Positions 33,336 to 41,554 of a stretch of 64,000 nt of DNA are shown here, in pieces (the stretch's first letter is position 1; every line of letters starts with the position of its first letter). This DNA comes from JAXLRU01 sp046330935 (lineage in GTDB: Bacteria; Actinomycetota; Actinomycetes; Actinomycetales; Kineosporiaceae), in contig JAXLRU010000003.1 in assembly GCA_046330935.1 (NCBI GenBank), positions 62,001 through 126,000 on the forward strand, given 5' to 3'. Made by a program: the position numbers and the translations under genes. The notes beneath the pieces are model-generated. The model ran no database searches. It was not told where the DNA came from and saw nothing but the letters and a program-made list of their open reading frames with translations.

Positions 33336-34346
33336 GTGGTGGAGGCGGCAGGCAAGCACAGCGGCAAGCGGCACGCCGGCGCCGCTCGTGCGCGCACCCC
33401 CGGGCTCGGCTGGGTGCTGGCCTTCGTCATCCTCACGGTGCTCCCCGTGATCGCGACATGGGTGGGCGGCGACCAGGAACTCGACCAGCAGGCGGGTGCC
33501 GTCCTCGGCAGTGACCCGGTCCCCTCCGCCACGACCGGCCCCACCGCCGGCGGCACCGACGAACCCGAGCCCTCGCCCTCCGGGTCGTCCCCCGCCACCT
33601 CGCCCACGTCCGTCCCGACCTCAAGGCCGTCCGCGGGGACGACCACCACCTCGGGCGCCCCCGCGGCCGGCAGTTCGAGCGGTCGCCCCGGCGGCAACCC
33701 GGGTGGGGGTGCCGGTACCGGAGGCGGTCAAGGTGGCGGCACGACCCGCCCGGCCAGCACGGGATCGACACCCTCGGCCACGAACCGCCCGACGACCCGC
33801 CCGACGACCCGCCCGACGACCCCGCAGTCCCCGCGGACGGTGCGCCCGTGCAAGTCCTCCTGCGTCCTGGTGCGCAACTGGTTCGAGTCGGGCACGCAGG
33901 GGTGGAGCGCACCAGCCGGAGGGACCGTCCGGCATGCGACGACCGGCTACCGCGACGACGGGAGCCTGCGCGCCTCGGGCGTCACCGCCTCGGCCGGCCC
34001 CTCGCTGCTCGTCCCCGACCCGAGGTTGACCGGCCCCGACCGCCGCTGGGTCGAGGCCCGCGTCCGGGTCCGTGTCGCCGACGCCGGCGGCGCCCGCCTG
34101 CGGCTGCAGGTCGACGGCGCCACCCAGGTCCGCCTCCGCGACCTCCCGGCGGACGGCGGCTGGCAGATCCTGCGGGCGTGGTTCCTCCCGCAGGGTCCGG
34201 TGCGGCTGACGGTGGTGGCTGCGCCGTCCCGCTGCGCGACGTCGCGCCGCCTCGAAGAGGTCTACCTCGACGACGTCCTCGTCACCGTCCTCCAGCCCGG
34301 CGAGACCCCCTACGGCACGCCGTCGCCGCACGTCACCTGCTGGTGA
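33336..34346 (+). CDS. Membrane-anchored protein with Cys-Trp-ended CBM-like domain
   Basis: 336 residues from GTG at 33336 (a second GTG follows at 33339; AAGGAG lies upstream). A basic N-terminus precedes a single helix (about 24-44, LGWVLAFVILTVLPVIATWV) that is probably an uncleaved anchor. A long Pro/Thr/Ser/Gly linker (about 50-165, with PTTRPTTRPTT) follows. The last 170 residues hold the same domain as 2-649: RPCKSSC, ESGTQGW, WVEARVRVRVADAGG, AWFLPQGPV, VYLDDVLV and a terminal TCW. It is probably surface-exposed at the end of a stalk, with unknown ligand. It converges with an ABC gene that ends 20 bases on. Confidence 0.75.
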   Translation: MVEAAGKHSGKRHAGAARARTPGLGWVLAFVILTVLPVIATWVGGDQELDQQAGAVLGSDPVPSATTGPTAGGTDEPEPSPSGSSPATSPTSVPTSRPSAGTTTTSGAPAAGSSSGRPGGNPGGGAGTGGGQGGGTTRPASTGSTPSATNRPTTRPTTRPTTPQSPRTVRPCKSSCVLVRNWFESGTQGWSAPAGGTVRHATTGYRDDGSLRASGVTASAGPSLLVPDPRLTGPDRRWVEARVRVRVADAGGARLRLQVDGATQVRLRDLPADGGWQILRAWFLPQGPVRLTVVAAPSRCATSRRLEEVYLDDVLVTVLQPGETPYGTPSPHVTCW

Positions 34347-34365
34347 CCCCAGCGGAGGTTCCGGG

Positions 34366-36261
34366 TCAGGAGTACCCGCGCGCCTGCATCCGGAACAGCT
34401 GCGCGTAGCGACCGCCGAGCGTCAACAGCTCGGCGTGGGTGCCGACCTCGACGACCTGCCCGCGCTCGAGGACGACGACGAGGTCGGCGAGCGCGACGGT
34501 CGCGAGCCGGTGGGTGACGAACAGCGTGACCCCGCCGCTGCTGCGGGCGAAGTCGCGGGCCGCGTGCGCGTACGCGTCGTACATGCGGTCCTCGGCGGAG
34601 GTGTCGAGGGCCGCGGCCGGCTCGTCGAGGCAGAGCAGGAGCGGCTCGGTGCGCATCAGCGTGCGGGCGAGGCCCACGGACTGCCACTGCCCGCCGGACA
34701 GCTCGCGGCCCTCGCCGTAGCCCCGACCCAGCAGGGTCGCGAGGCCGTCGGGCAGCTGCTCGAGGACGCCGTCCGCCCGGGCTCGCGCGAACGCGGCGGC
34801 CACGGCGTCGGGGTCGTCGGCGTCGGCGACCTCCCCCACGCCCACGCTGTCCTGCACCGTGAACTCGAGGTGCGCGGCGTCCTGGAAGAGCGTGGCGGTG
34901 CGGGCCTGCCATGCCGGGGCGTCGACGTCGGCGAGGTCGATCCCGTCGATCAGCAGCCGACCGCTGGTGGGCAGGCGCAGGCCCGTGAGTAGGGAGATCA
35001 GCGTCGACTTGCCCGAGCCGTTCTCCCCCACGAGGGCCACGGAACTGCCCGGGGGCAGCCGCAACGTCACGTCGTGCAGCGCCGGCACGCTCGAGCCCGG
35101 GTACAGGAACCCCACGTGGTCGAGCACGATCCCCCGGGACAGTCGCTCGGGCACGTTGCGGCGACGGGCCGGACGGGCAGGAGCAGGCCCTTCCGCGGGC
35201 GCCAGGGGCGCTTCGCGCAGGTCGATGACCATCGGCTCGCGGAGGTCGGCCAACCGCCGTAGCCCCGCCGCCACGCCAGCGAGGGTGGACGACACCTGCA
35301 GGACGGCGGCCAGCTGCGCGGCGACGGCCGTCACCAGCACGGTGAGCAGGACGACGTCGCCCGGCTGGGCACGCCCGTCGCGCACCCGAAGGACGACGGT
35401 GACGACCGCCGCCACGTACGCGGCGGCCAGTACGGCCTGCCCGGCCCCCCGCAGCAGCGTGTGACGCGTGCCCGCGCGGCCCAGCTCGGCGTCGGCCTCG
35501 GCCTGGGCCCGCTGGAGCCGCGCCAGCAGGAACTCCTCGGCTCCCGCGAGCCGGATCTCCTTCTGCCCCGACGGTGACGTCGCGATCGTGCGCAGCGCCG
35601 CCGCCAGCGTCGCCGCGCCGGCGGCCCGCTCCCGCCCGGCCTGCAGGACGGCGTCGGCCCGCTGCCCGGCCAGGACCGGCACGAGCGCGGCCAGCGGCAG
35701 CAGGCACAGCCACGGGACGACGGTGGCCAGCACCGTGGCCGCCACCAGCGCCTGCAGCGCCAGCCCCGCGAGGTGCAGCATCGCGCTGATCCCCTCACGG
35801 ATCCGCGCGACGTCCTGCAGCAGCAGGGTGAGGCGCGCGGCCGCGTCGGCGTCGGTCGCCGGGTCCCCGGGGCGCAGCGTCGGCGACCCGTTCACGAGGT
35901 GCATGACCTCGCGCGACACCTCCGCCTCGGCCGCCTCGCCGAGGCGGAAGTAGGCGAGGTGGGCGAGCTGCCCCAGCTGCACCTCGGCGACGAGTGCCAG
36001 CGCGGCCGGCACGGCCCAGGCGAGGGCGGCGGACCCGCGGCCGTCCAGCGCGGCGTCCGTCAACGCGCCCAGCGCGACCGCCGCCACGGGGGTGGCGAGG
36101 CACGCGGCCACGACCAGGCCGCCACCGAGCAGCAGCCGCCGCCGGTCCAGTCTCCAGCACAGGAGCAGCAGGTCGCGGGCGCCGCGCGCCGTGCTCACCG
36201 CCCTGCCCGCTGCGCGCCCTTGGGTGCGGTCCGGGGGCCGGGCCACCGAACGGCCGTTCAC
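34366..36261 (-). CDS. ABC exporter half-transporter (permease-ATPase fusion), second gene
   Basis: 631 residues from GTG at 36261, overlapping the TGA of the first ABC gene (GTGA). Six membrane helices (about 30-330) are followed by a nucleotide-binding domain: Walker A GENGSGKST (about 410), LSGGQWQ signature (about 520), Walker B LLLCLDEPAAALD (about 545) and a THRLAT H-loop (about 580). All ATPase motifs are intact. Linked half-transporters like this normally form heterodimeric exporters of lipids, peptides or drugs. No substrate gene is adjacent, so the cargo is unknown. Confidence 0.82.
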   Translation of the reverse strand: MNGRSVARPPDRTQGRAAGRAVSTARGARDLLLLCWRLDRRRLLLGGGLVVAACLATPVAAVALGALTDAALDGRGSAALAWAVPAALALVAEVQLGQLAHLAYFRLGEAAEAEVSREVMHLVNGSPTLRPGDPATDADAAARLTLLLQDVARIREGISAMLHLAGLALQALVAATVLATVVPWLCLLPLAALVPVLAGQRADAVLQAGRERAAGAATLAAALRTIATSPSGQKEIRLAGAEEFLLARLQRAQAEADAELGRAGTRHTLLRGAGQAVLAAAYVAAVVTVVLRVRDGRAQPGDVVLLTVLVTAVAAQLAAVLQVSSTLAGVAAGLRRLADLREPMVIDLREAPLAPAEGPAPARPARRRNVPERLSRGIVLDHVGFLYPGSSVPALHDVTLRLPPGSSVALVGENGSGKSTLISLLTGLRLPTSGRLLIDGIDLADVDAPAWQARTATLFQDAAHLEFTVQDSVGVGEVADADDPDAVAAAFARARADGVLEQLPDGLATLLGRGYGEGRELSGGQWQSVGLARTLMRTEPLLLCLDEPAAALDTSAEDRMYDAYAHAARDFARSSGGVTLFVTHRLATVALADLVVVLERGQVVEVGTHAELLTLGGRYAQLFRMQARGYS

Positions 36262-38276
36262 CGCGGACCCCCGACGGCGAAACGGCGCGCCTGGGCGGTG
36301 AACATCGAGGCGTAGCGGCCTCCGGCGAACAGCAGCTCCTCGTGGGTGCCCTGCTCCGCGACGCGGCCTCCGTCGAGCACGACGATCGAGTCGGCCCGGC
36401 GCACGGTGCTGAACCGGTGCGAGACGACCACGCTCGTCACCCCGGCCGTGAGGTCGAGGAAGGCGTCGTAGAACTCCGCCTCGCCGCGGGCGTCGAGGGC
36501 GGCCGTCGGCTCGTCGAGGACGAGGATCGAGGCCCCGTGGCGCACGGCGAACAGGGCCCGGGCCAGCGCCACGCGCTGCCACTGGCCGCCGGACAGGTCG
36601 CGCCCGCCGGGCACGAGGTGGGTGAGCGGGACGTCGAGCCCCTGGCCCGCGGCGTCGCCGTCCAGGTCGTCGACCAGGCCGCGCAGACCGGCGCGCTCCA
36701 GACAGTCGCGCACGCCCTCGTCGTCGTCGAGGTGCGCGACGGCGTTCATGGCGACGTTCTCGCGCAGGCTGGTCGGGTAGCGCACGAAGTCCTGGAACGT
36801 GACGGCGAAGCGCGACTGCCACGCCCGCGGGTCGAACCCGGCGACGTCGGCGGCGTCGGCCAGAACGCGCCCCGCCGTCGGCGTGTACAGGCCCGTGAGC
36901 AGCTTGACCAGCGTCGTCTTCCCGGCACCGTTCGCGCCGACCACCGCCACCGACGTCCCGGCACGGATCACCAGGTCGAGGCCCCGCAGCACCGGCGTGC
37001 CCGCTCCGGGGTAGGCGAAAGACACCCGCGACAGCCGCAGCTCGTGCTCAGGCCGCGGCACGTCCTGCCGCACGGCGCCCGGCGCGGGCGAGGCCGCCGC
37101 GGCCTCGTCGGGCGTGCCCACGGCCTCGGGCGAGGCGCCGGCGGCGAGCTGCTCGGCCTGCACCATGCCCTCCCACGCGGCCCGGCCGTAGACCAACTTG
37201 AGATCGGCCTCGCCGAACATCACGCCGAAGCGCACGCACAGGGCCACGGCCTGCACGGCCATCACCGCCGAGGCGACGGCCGCGGCCAGCGCCTCGCCGT
37301 CGGTGCTCACACCGATCCCGGCCGCGGAGACGTCGGCGGCCGCGGAGACCGCCAGTACGCCCAACGCCGCCGCCGTGCCCAGCAGGCTCACCCCAGCCAC
37401 CACCAGGAACGGCACGCCGAAGATCGCCCGCCGGCGGCGCCACAACCGAGCCGCGAGGACGCCGTGGTCGTGCCGGAAGCGCGCGTCGAGCCAGTCGATC
37501 AACCCGAGGGTCCGGATCTCCTTGGCCGCGCTCGTGCCCGTCGCGAGGTCGCGCACGTAGGCGACCCGCCGCCGCTGCGCGCGCAGCTCGACGACGACCC
37601 TCCCCCACCGTGCGAAGGCCTCGCTCGTCGCGAGGCGCCCGACGAGCGCGACCCCCAGGGCGGCCAGCGCGACGGAGGTCCCGGCGGTCAGGGCCAGCAC
37701 GACCACGGCGCCGAGCATCGGCAGGTAGCGGGCGAGCAGGCCCACGGCCGCCTCCGCGGCCATCCCCGGGGTGAGCCGCTGCAGGGTCAGCGCCTGCGTG
37801 GCGTCGCTGAGCGAGACCTGCACCCGCCCGTCCTCCAGCGCCGGCAGCGACGTGCGCAGCAGCGCCAGCCGGGCGAGCTCGACCGAGCACCAGGCGTCGA
37901 CCTCGCGGGCCGCCTGCGCCGACAGCTGCACCTGCAGGGGCACCACCAGCCGCCCGACGACGAACGCGACGGCGGCCAGCGCCAGCGGCCAGCCCGTCCC
38001 GGTGCCACGAACGGCGGCGCCGAGGGCGAACCCGACGGCGACGAGGACGCCGATCGGCGCGAGCCCGGCGACGACATGGACGCCGATCAGCGCGGCGAGC
38101 GTGGGCCTGCGCACCTGTCGCACCAGCCGCAGGAGGTGACGAGCCGCCGACAGCCGCTCCCGCACCCGCCGACGGACCAGCGGGACCAGCCCGCGGGTGG
38201 CGGCCACCACACCCTCGCCGCGCACCCCGGACGGAGCGCCGTCGACGTCGGCGGCGGATCCGGGGGTGGAGGTCAC
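36258..38276 (-). CDS. ABC exporter half-transporter (permease-ATPase fusion), first gene
   Basis: 672 residues. The GTG at 38276 is the best start (VTSTPGS); an in-frame start at 38363 would add 29 residues without a better ribosome site. Six helices (about 60-370) contain the conserved YVRDLATGTSAAKEIRTLG coupling region. The ATPase domain has Walker A GANGAGKTT (about 449), LSGGQWQRVALARALF (about 560), ILVLDEPTAALD (about 587) and SHRFST (about 618). It is coupled by a 4-base overlap to the second ABC gene and is likely its heterodimer partner. Confidence 0.8.
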   Translation of the reverse strand: MTSTPGSAADVDGAPSGVRGEGVVAATRGLVPLVRRRVRERLSAARHLLRLVRQVRRPTLAALIGVHVVAGLAPIGVLVAVGFALGAAVRGTGTGWPLALAAVAFVVGRLVVPLQVQLSAQAAREVDAWCSVELARLALLRTSLPALEDGRVQVSLSDATQALTLQRLTPGMAAEAAVGLLARYLPMLGAVVVLALTAGTSVALAALGVALVGRLATSEAFARWGRVVVELRAQRRRVAYVRDLATGTSAAKEIRTLGLIDWLDARFRHDHGVLAARLWRRRRAIFGVPFLVVAGVSLLGTAAALGVLAVSAAADVSAAGIGVSTDGEALAAAVASAVMAVQAVALCVRFGVMFGEADLKLVYGRAAWEGMVQAEQLAAGASPEAVGTPDEAAAASPAPGAVRQDVPRPEHELRLSRVSFAYPGAGTPVLRGLDLVIRAGTSVAVVGANGAGKTTLVKLLTGLYTPTAGRVLADAADVAGFDPRAWQSRFAVTFQDFVRYPTSLRENVAMNAVAHLDDDEGVRDCLERAGLRGLVDDLDGDAAGQGLDVPLTHLVPGGRDLSGGQWQRVALARALFAVRHGASILVLDEPTAALDARGEAEFYDAFLDLTAGVTSVVVSHRFSTVRRADSIVVLDGGRVAEQGTHEELLFAGGRYASMFTAQARRFAVGGPR

Positions 38277-38400
38277 GCCGGAACGATGCCAGATGACGTG
38301 AACCCGGTGATGACCGCCCTGGCCTGCACGATCGGCGGTAGCGATGCGCGTCCGCGGGCTCACGCTTCGTCGCCAGTGCGGGTCCCGCGCCGCACAGTCG

Positions 38401-39204
38401 CTAGGGGCGCCCGGCCGCGCGCAACGCCGTCTGCGGCCCGTCGAACCAGGCCCAGTCGAGCTTCACCCCTCCGATGCTCTCTACCAGAGGCACCGCACGA
38501 TCCGGCTCGACGAACTGCAGGCTCACCCCCTGGAGTGCCTTCAGGGCACGCGCAGCCTCGGTGTCCCCCTTGTCCGGTGTCTGGTGAGGTGCGTCGATCT
38601 CCGCCAGCACCCGACCGCGCACGGCGTACGTCATGGCGATCGACCCGTTGATGTTGACGAAGTAGGCGATGGCGTGACCCCTGCTCGACACCTTCGCCAC
38701 CCGCTCCACGGAACTGCAGCCCGTGCCGTTGTTCTCGAAGATCACCCACCGGCCGTGCTGGGACGACAGGAGGTAGTCGCCCATGGTGAGGTCCGTCATG
38801 CTGCGGCCCCCGGTGTAGGGGCGCAAGGTCGCCGGGTCGGCTCCGAGCAGCGTCGCGAGGTCGCCCGTCTTCACCGGGCGCTCGGGTGCGAGCACGATCA
38901 CGCAGAACATGTCCTCCAGTTGCAGGTCGGGGGACGTGAAAGGGCTTCCGTGGCGCGGGGGCGTGGGGGTCACGACGGCGACGTCCCCCGGCAGGGATCG
39001 CACGGACGGCGATGCGGAGGCAGTCGCCCCCGCACCACTCGGTGAGGCAGCACCAGGTGACGCCGCAGGCCGGGAGCCGGCGGACGACGACCCTCCGGAG
39101 GGCGCGTCCCTACGGTCGGCCACCGCTCGCGCCGCGAGACCGCCCGCCGTCCCGAGGACCGCAGAGACGGCGACCGCCGCCGCGATGATCTGGATCTGTC
39201 GCAC
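38401..39204 (-). CDS. Membrane-anchored or secreted protein, DUF6461-like
   Basis: 267 residues from GTG at 39204 (AAGGG eight bases upstream; another GTG lies at 39222). An N-terminal hydrophobic segment (about 3-26) could be a signal or anchor. A Ser/Ala/Pro linker (about 35-75) follows, then a globular domain (about 88-265): FCVIVLAPERPVKTGDLATL, LLGADPATL, GRWVIFENNGTG, GHAIAYFVNINGSIAMTYA and a late FDGPQTAL. The FCV..., LGADP and GSxxxxY pattern recalls DUF6461, a family of unknown role. That similarity is from memory. It is a single gene, divergent from the LigD-like polymerase. Confidence 0.6.
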   Translation of the reverse strand: MRQIQIIAAAVAVSAVLGTAGGLAARAVADRRDAPSGGSSSAGSRPAASPGAASPSGAGATASASPSVRSLPGDVAVVTPTPPRHGSPFTSPDLQLEDMFCVIVLAPERPVKTGDLATLLGADPATLRPYTGGRSMTDLTMGDYLLSSQHGRWVIFENNGTGCSSVERVAKVSSRGHAIAYFVNINGSIAMTYAVRGRVLAEIDAPHQTPDKGDTEAARALKALQGVSLQFVEPDRAVPLVESIGGVKLDWAWFDGPQTALRAAGRP

Positions 39205-39349
39205 TCCGACCGCCCTTCGCACCCGGACCCGTCAGTCCGGTACCGCCCCACCGTCTAAGGGGGAGTCGGCACCGCCGCGACTGCCTTGACCCGGCGTGGC
39301 GATGTCCCCACTCCTGGCGATGTGGCGGTCCTCACGACACGATGGCGCG

Positions 39350-40474
39350 ATGGCGAGCTCCCCTCCGGCCGAGACCCTCGACGTCGACGGCACGGCCGTG
39401 CGGCTCAGCAACCCCCAGAAGATCTACTTCCCGGAGCTGGGCGAGGACGGCGGCACCAAGCGGCACCTCGCGGAGTACTACCGCGCCGTCGCGCTGCTGC
39501 CCGGGACGGGCTCGGTGGCCGCTGGCGCCGACGGCGCCACCCTCGCGCCGATCGTGCGGGCCCTGCTCGAGCGCCCCACCTACCTGCAGCGCTTCCCCGA
39601 CGGCATCACCGGCGAGGAGGTCTACCAGAAGCGCCTGCCGCCACGCGTCCCCGAGCACGTGCGGTCGGTACGCGTGACCTTCCCCTCGGGGAGGCACGCC
39701 GACGCCCTGCGCGTGACGAACCCCGCCGACGTCGTCTGGGCCGCGCAGCTCGGCTGCGTCACCTTCCACCCCTGGCACGCCCGCGCCGCTGACGTCGACC
39801 ATCCCGACGAGCTGCGGATCGACCTCGACCCCCAGCCCGGGACCGGCTTCGCCGACGCCCGCGCCGTCGCCCTCGACGTCGTCCGGCCGCTGCTGGAGGA
39901 GCTCGGGTACCGGGGCTTCCCGAAGACCTCGGGCGGCCGCGGCGTCCACGTGTACGTGCGGATCCGACCCGAGTGGACGTTCCCCGAGGTCCGTCGCGCC
40001 GCCATCGCGTTCGCGCGCGAGGTGGAGCGCCGCAGCGGCGGCCGCGTGACGACGGCGTGGTGGAAGGAGCAGCGCGGCGAGCAGGTGTTCGTCGACTACA
40101 ACCAGAACGCCCGCGACCGCACGATCGCCTCGGCCTACTCCGTACGCCGCACGCCCCGGGCCACCGTGTCCACGCCCCTGACGTGGGACGAGCTGGTCGA
40201 CGCGCACCCCCACGACCTGACGATCGCCACCGTGCCCGCGCTCGTCGCGCGCCGGGGGGACCCGATGAGCGCCCTCGACGACGTCGCGCACTCCCTGGAC
40301 GCGCTGCTCGAGTTGGCCGAGCGCGACGAGGCCGGTGGCCTGGGCGACCTGCCCTACCCGCCGAACTACCCGAAGATGCCGGGCGAGCCCAAGCGGGTGC
40401 AGCCCAGCAAGGCACGCGCCGACACCGAGGGCAACCCTGCACCCGTGGGGCAGGGCCTGCCCGACCTGGGCTGA
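39350..40474 (+). CDS. LigD-type polymerase (PolDom, archaeo-eukaryotic primase family)
   Basis: 374 residues from ATG at 39350. It has the NHEJ polymerase features: LSNPQKIYFPE, HLAEYYRAVA, TFHPWHARAADVDHPDELRI with the DLDPQ metal site (Asp residues near 160), SGGRGVHVYVRI, WWKEQRGEQVFVDYNQNARD and TIASAYSVRRTP. There is no ligase or nuclease domain, so it resembles the stand-alone mycobacterial relatives that work with LigC. LigC here is 25 kb away at 13331. It fills gaps with NTPs or dNTPs during break repair. The C-terminal tail (PKMPGEPKRVQPSKARAD) is basic. Confidence 0.85.
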   Translation: MASSPPAETLDVDGTAVRLSNPQKIYFPELGEDGGTKRHLAEYYRAVALLPGTGSVAAGADGATLAPIVRALLERPTYLQRFPDGITGEEVYQKRLPPRVPEHVRSVRVTFPSGRHADALRVTNPADVVWAAQLGCVTFHPWHARAADVDHPDELRIDLDPQPGTGFADARAVALDVVRPLLEELGYRGFPKTSGGRGVHVYVRIRPEWTFPEVRRAAIAFAREVERRSGGRVTTAWWKEQRGEQVFVDYNQNARDRTIASAYSVRRTPRATVSTPLTWDELVDAHPHDLTIATVPALVARRGDPMSALDDVAHSLDALLELAERDEAGGLGDLPYPPNYPKMPGEPKRVQPSKARADTEGNPAPVGQGLPDLG

Positions 40475-40498
40475 AGCTCGCCCCGACTCGGCGACTAC

Positions 40499-40522
40499 GC
40501 GCACCCGCCTCAGCGGGTGCGC
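40499..40522. terminator. Bidirectional terminator between polymerase and polyprenyl synthase genes
   Basis: A perfect 10-bp stem, GCGCACCCGC (40499-40508) with GCGGGTGCGC (40513-40522), loop CTCA. It contains the last codons of the minus-strand gene, whose stop is at 40510. Confidence 0.75.
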
Positions 40523-41514
40523 GCGACGACCGCCTCGGCGAACGCGGCGAGGGCGTCCTTGACCGTGCCGGCAGGCAGCGGGGCCAGCGCGGCGACGGCG
40601 TCGTCGGACCAGCGGTGCGCCTCGGCGCGGGCGGCCTCCATGGCGGGGTGACCTCGCAGGAGGCCCACCGCCTCGGCGAGGGCCGCGTCGCTCGACAGGT
40701 CGGCGTCCAGGGCCTCGACCAGCGCCGTCGAGGCGGGGTCGCCCACCTTCTCGGCCGCCTGGCGGGCCAGGAGCACCGGCAGCGTCGGGACGCCCTCGCG
40801 CAGGTCGGTCCCGGGCGTCTTGCCCGACTCCTGACCGTCGCTGGCGAGGTCGATGACGTCGTCGGCGAGCTGGAACGCGACGCCCACCCGCTCCCCGAAC
40901 TGGATCAGGGTGTCGGTGACCTCCGGGGCGCACCCCGCGAACATGGCGCCGAACCGGGCGGACGTCGCGATCAGCGACCCCGTCTTGTCGGAGAGCACCT
41001 GCAGGTAGTGCGCGACGGCGTCCTCGCCCGGACGCGGGCCGATCGTCTCGTGCAGCTGGCCGAGGCACAGTCGCTCGAACGTCTCCGACTGGATCCGCAC
41101 GGCCTGGGGGCCCAGCCCGGCCACCACGCGGGAGGCGCGGGCGAAGAGCAGGTCGCCCGTGAGGATCGCGACCGTGTTCCCCCACACCTCGTGCGCGGCG
41201 GGGGCGCCGCGTCGCACGGGCGCCGAGTCCATGACGTCGTCGTGGTAGAGCGAGGCCAGGTGCGTCAGCTCGACCACGACCGCGGCGTCGAGGATCTCGG
41301 GCCGCGCGGCGTCGCCCAGGTGAGCGGTGATCAGCGTGAGCGTGGGGCGCACCCGCTTGCCGCCGGCGAGGATCAGGTGCCGCGCCGCGTCGTGGGCGAG
41401 GGGGTCGGCGTAGCCGACCGCCTCGCGCAGGCGCAGCTCGACGTCGTCCAGCCCGTGCCGCACGTGGGCGTCGAGCTCCTGGTCGGCCAGGGCCAGCTCG
41501 AGACCGGAACTCAT
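40510..41514 (-). CDS. Polyprenyl diphosphate synthase (menaquinone side chain)
   Basis: 334 residues from ATG at 41514 with GGGAGG upstream. It is an all-helical isoprenyl synthase with both Asp-rich motifs: LYHDDVMDSAPVRRG (about residue 95) and FQLADDVIDLASDG (about 220), plus GGKRVRPTL near residue 50. It elongates isopentenyl diphosphate onto an allylic primer. The position just after nuoN and near menG/menJ implies it makes the long tail of menaquinone. Chain length cannot be read from the sequence. A 40-base gap separates it from nuoN, so it may be the last gene of that transcript. Confidence 0.88.
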   Translation of the reverse strand: MSSGLELALADQELDAHVRHGLDDVELRLREAVGYADPLAHDAARHLILAGGKRVRPTLTLITAHLGDAARPEILDAAVVVELTHLASLYHDDVMDSAPVRRGAPAAHEVWGNTVAILTGDLLFARASRVVAGLGPQAVRIQSETFERLCLGQLHETIGPRPGEDAVAHYLQVLSDKTGSLIATSARFGAMFAGCAPEVTDTLIQFGERVGVAFQLADDVIDLASDGQESGKTPGTDLREGVPTLPVLLARQAAEKVGDPASTALVEALDADLSSDAALAEAVGLLRGHPAMEAARAEAHRWSDDAVAALAPLPAGTVKDALAAFAEAVVARTR

Positions 41515-41554
41515 CGGCGCCTCCCCCGTCGCGCCCCGTACCCCCCCGGCGCGT

